From contig NC_081407.1 in assembly GCF_030272615.1 (NCBI RefSeq), positions 99,493,897 to 99,557,896 on the forward strand: a stretch of 64,000 nucleotides of DNA. Direction: 5' to 3'. The translations under genes were made by a program, and so were the position numbers. Source of the stretch: Cryptomeria japonica (taxonomy: Eukaryota; Streptophyta; Pinopsida; Cupressales; Cupressaceae). The notes beneath the pieces were generated by a model. It worked only from the letters and a program-made list of their open reading frames with translations. It ran no database searches and was not told the origin of the DNA. Each line of letters begins with the position of its first letter. The first letter of the stretch is position 1. Shown piece by piece: positions 56,572 through 64,000 of the stretch.

Positions 56572-58133
56572 TATTGCGACAGAGTGTTGTCCAAGTCGCC
56601 TTGTAACCGAAAAATTGAATATCTTAGGCTTGTAGAAGCCCCCCCTTGGACATAAATTTTACTAACAAATTGTGGTTTTTGCAGGTTAAAACTAACCCCT
56701 AAAAATCATAAAATTTTCATTTTGGTGCTTTTAAAAACTTGAAAAATACAAAAAAAAAAAAACAAACAAATTTCCATTGTTTTCTAGTTAGGATTCATCT
56801 TTTTTGGTGCTTAAAATCAACAACACAAATTTGATTTCCTTGCATCAATTCGTACCTAAAATTTACAATCCACACTTCAATTTTGGGCAAGTAAAAAGAA
56901 CAATCCACTTGTTTTGATTTTTTGCAAGCGATTTTTACTTCATGCAAACGTGTTTTCCATTAAGTTGACCAGGATTTCAAATTCTAGAATACAAAACACA
57001 TTGCTTTTTGAAGTTAAAAAGAACACCATGACTGTTGGAGCAACATCTCCAAATAGTTAGATCCCATTTGCAAATGCTGGATTAAAAAGAACAAGTGAAT
57101 TTGGTGTTTGGCACGCTTGTGCACAAAAGTCAGTCGAGTGGTCCTCCCTCTAACACACACTATCCTCTCCCTTGGCTCTCGTGGTCCTAGGTGCAAGAGA
57201 AAAATGTTAGTAACGCTCAAATTTTATCTTTTTAAGAGAGGCCTGCCAAGGGATCGATACTCTTGGGAACAACCTCGAGCGGTAAATCTTTCGAGCCGCT
57301 ATAGAAATCAGGTGAGAGCAAAAGCTGTAGCCTTGGGTATAGCTGTTCCTACAGTGTAACTGGCCGAAAGGACAAATGGGCCCCACCACCAGTTACAAGG
57401 CTCTTAAGTGAGTCACTGCAGAATGAACTTATGTCCAAAAACATCGAACATGACTAAACACCTTTAAGTTGTAGCCCACCCGTTCTATTGATTGAGGATA
57501 TTTGCGATATAATTTAGTGCAAGAGCATAGATGGTTTTGCTCCCAAGATACTCACCATACATATTTCCTTGAGTAGAAACATAGCTTTTTGAAAAGTCAC
57601 TTGTGGCTTGATAAAAGTGGCGACTCCCCCATCATAGGGATCATCTATTTGTTATGCTCGTGCAGGACTTAGTATATCACATCCTTACCTGCCACGGCGG
57701 GATTCATAAGGTATGTAGTACCAAAGTCGAAGAAATATCAAGATGTGGGCTAAATTTATCACAACTGGCCATTTGACCTTAGGGATAAAAAGTGTTTGAA
57801 GTGTGTTCGTTTTACAGACCTAGTGCAAATTGAGCCGACTTCAGGCTTTGGAAATACATCTTAAAATACATCTAAAAGAAGGGTCAAAAACAAGTCCAAG
57901 GATTGGGTTAATCTAGACCCATACTCATTTGTGCCTTTTAGGCAACATTCTTGTGTTTGTGTGCTTGCTTTGTTTTCTTGTCAAAAAAAAAGAAAAAAAA
58001 GAGGTATTCATCCAACCAAACATCTGTCAACGCAACCAAAAACGTCAAAACAAAGTGCAAACAACACAGAGTCACAACTTTTATGACCATTCTTCACATC
58101 TTGTGAAAGAAGAAGTGTCATCAGAATATCAAC
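56572..58133 (+). other. Untranslated leader of the second Tat element
   Basis: No supported ORF; short ORFs on both strands at 57014-57389 are shadows of one another. Words shared with the first element's leader include GGGCAAGTAAAA (56885), GAGCAACATCTC (57040) and CCCAAGATACTCACC (57541). GGGTAAT- or Met-like primer sites are absent. Confidence 0.5.
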
Positions 58134-58466
58134 TTGCAAAGAAGACCATTGAGCTCAAAGGCTTTAATCAAAAGGAGGAAATTCTTCTATATCAATCGAC
58201 AAATCTTTGTCTCCCATAGAGTCTTTCTACATCGCATGCGTCTATACCTTCAAGGTAAAACAAACGAGTTTGATTCAAAATCATTGAACCACAAAGCTTT
58301 TATGCAATATAGAGCTCTGAGTTATCACAAAAATCAAGAAGGAAAGATTAATCCCCACTTTTTCCCCAACATCTGCATCACCTACAACACAGCTCGAGAA
58401 ATACCTACAACACCTAAAAGGGAAGAGGTAGAGTTTGTCCCATTTATAACACAAAGTTTTTATTGA
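58134..58466 (+). CDS. Pre-gag ORF, intact, conserved with 21754-22206
   Basis: An open frame of 110 codons from the ATG at 58134, with no stop until 58464-58466. Conserved blocks shared with the other element start around codon 13 (KRRKFFYINRQIFVSHRVFL), continue GKTNEFD, GKINPHFFPNICITYNTAR and end FVPFITQSFY. The protein is basic in its first half. No domain is recognised. It lies about 450 bp before gag. Conservation of the reading frame in two families with different LTRs and primer sites argues that it is a real gene of the element; its function is unknown. Confidence 0.65.
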   Translation: MQRRPLSSKALIKRRKFFYINRQIFVSHRVFLHRMRLYLQGKTNEFDSKSLNHKAFMQYRALSYHKNQEGKINPHFFPNICITYNTAREIPTTPKREEVEFVPFITQSFY

Positions 58467-58915
58467 AGTTGAAAACATTTTCATCCATCATCTCATTCAT
58501 ACATCATCACTTCATTATCAATCCGTCCCAACTCTCAAAACATTAAGAGGTTCTTGTCCCAAGTTCTCTTTTAGATATTGCTTGAAATCAAACACATCAC
58601 ATCACTTTTTAGGTTGTTTCTACATCTAGGATAAGCTCATCCTAAGAAACACATCTACGCAGGTTAAAACTAGTTCATGAGTGAATCCTCTCATTACTAG
58701 GTAGTTAAATCTGTAACACATCTCAGATTTCTCTGCACCTTATCACATAAAATCTTATCAAAACAAGCAAGCAATTCAAAGACGGAATTTTGGTAACATC
58801 TACCTTAAAAGTGTTAGAGATCCACGTGCAACACAATTCACCAATCATCAATCTCTCATTTCATCAAACACTCATCATCATTTTCATGCAATTTCAACAA
58901 AGACTCATAAACAAA

Positions 58916-60277
58916 ATGGCTCAAACCCGATCACAGTCGAGACAACGATAAATAGAACGAGAAGAGGAAGAAGAGGAAAATATCAATGAATTTCAAGAAG
59001 CACTTGGAGGAAATGCAGATGACGAAAACCCAAGTACTCCCACTCTTGCAACAATAGAAAGGGCTCAGCATAACCCTCTCTTTAACAGATTGTTTGACGA
59101 AATACTCAGGAGCAATGCGGATGCTCACTTCTTAAGACTCGCTCAAGAAGGAGCCAAACTCCCCTCTGACTTTGATCTTGCCCAATTAAGACAAGCATCA
59201 GAAAGACAAAGTCGTCATGAAGAGGAAAGGGGTAGAGATCCCATCAGATATAACATTCCTTGAGGTAACCCACCACCTCCTCCTCCAAATGAAATGGAGA
59301 TGTTGCGGCAACAAGTCAAGACTCTCGCCCAACAGCTTCATAGTGGTGTCAAGATTAACCAATTTTCACTCAATGACATCTGTCCCTATCCTTTTGACAG
59401 GAATCTTTACATGCCACCCTTTCCAAGAGGATTCGAAACACCCAAATTTGAAAAATATCGAGGAAAGGGGGATCCTCGTGATCATGTCAAAGAATTTCAT
59501 TCCGCTTGTCTTGAAGTGGCATATGAAGACACCTACCTAATGCGCCTTTTTCCCCAAAGCTTGGGAGGAACAACCACATCATGGTTTTCCCGACTACCAG
59601 GTGGCATTAGAACATTTGAGGAACTCATCCAGAAGTTCCTATCTCATTACTCTTATAACATTGAACGCGACATCACCATGGCTGATCTATGCAATACCAA
59701 ACAAAAACCAGGTGAATTATTCTCAGTATTCCTGGAACAAGAATAAGAATATCGTCAATGATGGGGTTGTGGATGCTTGAACTATCCAAAATGCACAACT
59801 TGTGGTTCGGTTTGCAGGACAAAACCCTCCACCTCAGAATAACACAAATGTTCCTTCCAATCAAGGTTGCATCATGTCTCATGATGAACCAAGACCTCGT
59901 CAGCAAAAACAAAAACGAACATACACTCCCTTAGGGGAACCCATTGAAACAGTGTTGCGACAACTCATTTCTCAAAACTTGGTCACTCTACCTAAGCTAT
60001 CAAACTATGAGCCTCAGGTCAAACCGGCATGGTGGAGGGATACTGAACACTGTGAGTTCCATCAAGGAAGAGGACACAAGACAAGTAATTGTCACCGATT
60101 GAAAGACCTCATTCAAGATCTTATTGATCGAGGATAAATTGAAACTGAAGGACATGACCCAAAAACAACCAATAATGATCATTTGATGTTCAAAAATCCA
60201 CTCCACTTCCATCACAAGATCAAAGGGATCCTTCCACTTCCAGGTGAGGCACTGATACCACTGATTATACGCAGGCT
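58916..60277 (+). pseudogene. gag of the second Tat element (stops, deletion, frameshift)
   Basis: The ATG at 58916 opens MAQTRSQSRQR and is followed at once by TAA (58949). A second stop is at 59261. Capsid blocks CPYPFDRNLYMPPFPRG, KYRGKGDPRDHVKEF and MRLFPQSLGGTTTSWF are clear up to a stop at 59744. About 335 bp of the Asn-rich part seen in the other element are missing. The frame is shifted from about 59802 to 60140, where the zinc-binding CEFHQGRGHKTSNC is found, and returns by 60278. Confidence 0.9.
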
Positions 60278-62665
60278 ATGTATAACTACACTGTAAATCA
60301 CCTGTATGATGCCAATGAACAAGTTGCAACTATAACCTTCAAAAATCCCACCTCAAATTGCAATGTTGTTACACGTCGTGGCAAGGTCACCATCAAGGCA
60401 ACTCCACAAGGCACCACCTCCGTCCCAAAGCAGTACAATCTTGTGGAACAATTAGACAAAACCCCTGCACTTATATCCATTTTGGAGCTTTTGCGTCTGT
60501 CACCCTCTCATAAAACTATCTTGGATCAAGCACTCCAAGAAGCGTCAGTCCCCGCAAATGTAAATATGGACCAATTTCAAGCCATGGTTGGAAATCTAAA
60601 GTCATCACCTTGTCTCACTTTTTCCGAAAGTGACAACTCTTCTTTCCAACAACCTCATAATGCTTTGCTACACATTGAAGGCTTTATCAACCAACACAGG
60701 ATCAAGCGAGTCTTGATCGATAATGGAGCAGGCCTAAACATTTGTACACTATGGTTGGTCACAGCATTGGGATATGCAATAGAATCCGTGGATCCTCGCA
60801 AGAAGATCACAATCAAAGCCTATGACGATGCGGAGCGTTCATCCAAAGGAGCTGTGGTACTGCCAATCCGAGTGGGGCCCGTGGTAAAGCACATCATTTG
60901 TTAGGTTCTGGACCTTCCTCTGCCATATAATCTATTGTTAGGAAGACCTTGGATACATGCCATGCAAGCTGTTCCATCTACCTACCATCAATGTATCAAG
61001 TTCCCACATAACGGTGTAGAGATCACAATCCTGGGCGATGCAAATCCCTTTGCATTTTGCCATAATATCAGCCATCAACCAGAGATTACCATTCCTAATA
61101 ATAGAGAAGTCATTTCCTCCACATCATATATAAATCCCGCCTCTCTTGCCAGTTCAAACACCACTATACCGAAGCAAGAAAAGCTTAAGATGAAGATCGC
61201 AGAGGAAGGTCCTGGGGAATACAACTTGAGTCAACTCTTTTGTGTGGGACAGATGCCCACTTCTCCTAGAACACATGGTAAACCACAGCAGTTACTCCAG
61301 CAACCACTAATCACGCCTGCATGTGCTTTGACGCCTTTCATTCTTGGAAAGAGTCAAGAGGAAGAAACACAAGATGAGGACCTGGCAGAATGGATCTATA
61401 AAGATCCCATCACCACTGATGAACCGCAAGTTACACTTCCTACGGAACAGTATGGCAAAGGCCTTCTCATTATGCAAAGAATGGGATATGATGGTCAGAG
61501 TGCTTTGGGATACTGCAAACAAGGACGACACGAACCTCTGCTGCCAGAATTCAAGCCCAAAGGTAATACAGGCCTCGGCTTTGAAAAAGAGATCTTTCCT
61601 AAACTCAAGTTCAAAGGAAAACCTAGCAAACCATTTTGTCAACCTACTGCAAAGAGGACACCTTTTATTATCAAAGCAGCATCAAGCACTATCCCCACTG
61701 CCCCATCGAGGCTCACAACCCCAACGCAACCATCTACAATACCAAACATCCCACCAATCAAACCAGTAATCCCATCCACAGCACCCATCACATCAATAAC
61801 ACTGGTAACAACAACAACTATATCAGAACCCGCGACAGCATCTATGGCACCAGTAGTTCCAGCAGAAGCCACTGAGTCACCATTACCAATACTTCCCATA
61901 TCAGATTCCTTGATCCCCATCGACCTTCCTGCAGCACCGATCATTACAAAGATACATAAACCAATCACACCTGCCATGTTTAACTCTAAAGACATCCCAG
62001 TATGGTATAGCAATTGGATGCTGGAAAGTGATTCAGAGACCGACTCGCATGAGTGGGAATTTGATTCTGTACAGCTTAATACTTTAGATGAGGAAGACAC
62101 ATCACCACCTCCGCCACGCAAAGACATCCCTATTTACGGAGAAGCACAGATACAGACCACTTGGGTTCCTGAGTTGGAAACGTCTTCCACAGACCCTACG
62201 TCTCATCCTATGCCTGATTCTGACAAGGAAAGTACCATCAACGACCTTCACCACACTGTCTTAACCCTCACTGATACATCTAATGCACTTAACCTGATCG
62301 ATGAAGTAATGCCCATTATCCATCCTGAACTCATCGAATGGAACCACCCAAATCCCCCATGTCTTGACTTCTTCCAAAACGATGAGGCTATCATTGAATT
62401 TTTGGAATTAAGGGATAACCTACCAAGCGGGGATCACAAAGCTGGATTCGCCATTGAACTTAATAGCGCAGCCTACTTCGGGGCGGATGCCAAACCTTTC
62501 AGCTGCAAAAATATAACACTAAAACATGGATTTTCCAGTGAAAACCACACTGTGGCACTGTTTGATCCGACAAAAGTAAAAAGAAAGAGCGTATCCAATG
62601 GTGAAAACCTCTCTGAGGCACCTGAGGATGAAGGGTTTGACATTCTCCCTGATAATACACAATAG
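60278..62665 (+). pseudogene. Protease, G-patch-like motif and Thr/Pro-rich linker of the second Tat element
   Basis: Protease reads LIDNGAGLNICTLW with KITIKAYDDAERSSKG; a TAG at 60902 stands where the sister has Gln. From 60935 one frame of 576 codons follows. At 61451-61587 [20 protein letters not shown], then [10 protein letters not shown] and NTGLGFE, fits the G-patch consensus (G...L..MGW..G..LG....G...P.......GLG). From about 61660 to 61960 the linker is very rich in Thr, Pro, Ile and Ala; from 62010 it is acidic. The frame ends at TAG 62663, after which RT continues in the same frame. Confidence 0.88.
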
Positions 62666-62707
62666 GAACGATCAACAATTCTCATCGAGGAAACCAAAGA
62701 GTACAAT

Positions 62708-63703
62708 GTGGGGACTCCTGAAAATCCTCATATCATACATCTGGCATCTCTTCTCACTCCAGAGGAACGGCCTAAATTTATAGAGTTCTTCCAGAAGCGT
62801 CAGATCAACTTTGCATGGTCATATGCAGACATGCCTGGGCTTGATCCTGATTTAGTCATGCATCACCTTACAGTAGCAGAAGGAGCCAAACCTGTCAAGC
62901 AAAAGCTTCATAAGATGCATCCTCAGATTGCAGTGCTAGTCAAAACAGAACTCAAGAAACTCCTAGATGTTGGTTTCATTAGACCAATTGATTATGCAGA
63001 ATGGATCTCCAATATTGTGCCAGTTGGCAAACCAAAAGGGGGCATCCGCATTTGTACTGACTTCAGAGATCTAAATAAGGCCTGTCCTAAGGATGACTTC
63101 CCCCTTCCAAATATCGACATCATAGTGGATCTGACAGCAGGACATGCCATGCTTTCACTCATGGATGGCTTTTCAGGATACAATCAGATAAAGATCGCAC
63201 CAGAAGATCAACATAAGACAGCCTTCACATGTCCATGGGGCACATATTGCTGGAATGTAATGCCTTTCGGTCTCAAAAATGCAGGAGCAACCTATCAAAG
63301 AGCAATGACCACCATCTTCCATGACATGATGCATACCATGATGGAAGATTATGTGGATGACTTACTAGCAAAATCACTCACTAGAGAAGGACATCTCCAC
63401 ATCTTAGATAAAATCTTTGATAGACTGGAACAATATCATGTTCGACTCAACCCAAAGAAATGTGTCTTTGGAGTAACCTCCGGGAAGCTTCTAGGATACA
63501 TTGTCTCAAGCAAAGGCATTGAGGTCGACCCAGCAAAGGTAAAAGCAATCATGGACATGCCACCTCCAAAGAATATCAGTCAGCTAAGGACATTACAAGG
63601 ACGGCTTCAATCCATCCGAAGATTCATTGCACAACTGGCTGATAAGTGTCACCCATTTACACACCTGCTACACAAGAACATCCGCTTTCAGTGGGATGCC
63701 TGA
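62708..63703 (+). pseudogene. Reverse transcriptase of the second Tat element
   Basis: 331 open codons hold the whole RT core: FAWSYADMPGLD, PVKQKLHKMHPQ, GFIRPIDYAEWISN, RICTDFRDLNKACPKDDFPL, LMDGFSGYNQIKIAPED, MPFGLKNAGATYQRAM, YVDD at 63350-63361 and KCVFGVTSGKLLGYIVS. All visible catalytic residues are present. The frame is joined to the upstream part through the single TAG at 62663 and ends at TGA 63701. It is the best preserved RT in the window. Confidence 0.94.
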
Positions 63704-64000
63704 TGCCAGCAAGCATTTCAAACGCTTAAAGACTATCTCATGAATCCACCATTGCTAATGCCACCAGATCCAAGTAGACCGTTGTTACTTTATATCTCAG
63801 CAACAAGTACAACATTGGGTGTACTACTGGCACAACATAATGTAGAAGGCAAAGAGTGTGTTGTATACTACATCTCTCGCACACTAGTGGGCTATGAACT
63901 CAATTACACACCTATTGAGCGAGCTTGCCTAGCAGTAATCTTAGCAGCCACTAAATTGAGGCACTATCTGTTAACACACAAAGTACAACTCATTGCAAAG
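63704..64000 (+). pseudogene. RNase H of the second Tat element (cut by window end)
   Basis: The same frame continues after the TGA: QAFQTLKDYLMNPPLLMPPD, LLLYISATSTTLGVLLAQ, VVYYISRTLVGYELNYTPIE and RHYLLTHKVQLIAK up to the last base. No stop is visible after 63703. The remaining domains should follow to the right. Confidence 0.93.

Larger units (their letters stand above)
54759..64000 (+). mobile_element. Second Ty3/gypsy Tat-lineage element, truncated by the window edge
   Basis: The 5' LTR is followed by a tRNA-Trp-type PBS, a 2.7-kb leader with a TAGCGC array, a pre-gag ORF, gag, protease, a G-patch-like motif, a long linker, RT and the start of RNase H. Proteins are closely related to those of 17648-35928, but the PBS and LTR sequence differ, so it is a sister family. 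The second RNase H, integrase, any antisense gene and the 3' LTR lie to the right of the window. Stops and a gag frameshift show it is inactive. Confidence 0.93.

Overview
The window looks like nuclear DNA from a large, repeat-rich seed-plant genome. A conifer or other gymnosperm is my guess; no sequence match was possible. The evidence is one intact intron-less PPR-DYW organellar RNA-editing gene (minus strand, 49411-51837) surrounded by nested plant LTR retrotransposons of several lineages, a LINE relic and decayed AT-rich spacer. There is no bacterial, phage or CRISPR content.

Layout. 1-1060: end of a decayed Ty1/copia element (RNase H relic plus 3' LTR). 1980-3620: chromovirus (Ty3/gypsy) integrase and chromodomain relic with a 244-bp internal duplication. 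4057-4147: (CA)n microsatellite. 4981-10383: a pair of ~600-bp direct repeats, probably LTRs of a non-coding minus-strand element, with a solo Tat-type LTR (6460-6921, TSD CCTCT) inserted between them. 12753-37884: a Ty1/copia element (LTRs 1350 bp each, TSD GTATA) split inside its pol gene by an 18.3-kb Ty3/gypsy Tat-lineage element (17648-35928, TSD GTTGT). 39180-40330: LINE relic, minus strand. 40902-47241: an LTR element on the minus strand (TSD GTACC) with no polymerase, one unfamiliar ~563-codon frame, and LTRs packed with palindromic minisatellites. 49411-51837: the PPR gene. 54045-54600: copia LTR relic. 54759-64000: a second Tat-lineage element running off the right edge.

The most interesting object is the Tat element at 17648-35928. 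Besides gag-protease-RT-RNase H-second RNase H-integrase, all in one reading frame, it carries four things. (i) A short ORF before gag is conserved in the second Tat element. (ii) A G-patch-like motif lies between protease and RT. (iii) An apparently complete antisense transcription unit lies just inside the 3' LTR: TATA box, ATG, a 25-codon first exon ending at GTAAGT, a 1031-bp intron, and a 584-codon exon encoding a plant-mobile-domain-like protein with acidic, Arg/Gly-rich and coiled-coil regions. (iv) Arrays of a TAGCGC-type motif, phased at 21 bp, lie in the sense leader and, in the same transcript-relative orientation, inside the antisense intron. The second Tat element has a similar ~20-bp-phased array in the same place although it uses a different primer tRNA site.

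The copy at 17648-35928 is dead: it has about 20 premature stops in gag-pol, 3 in the antisense gene and 1 in the pre-gag ORF. I found no frameshift in any of these frames, so the architecture is still legible. All coordinates, splice sites and domain calls were read by eye; no alignment or profile search was run.
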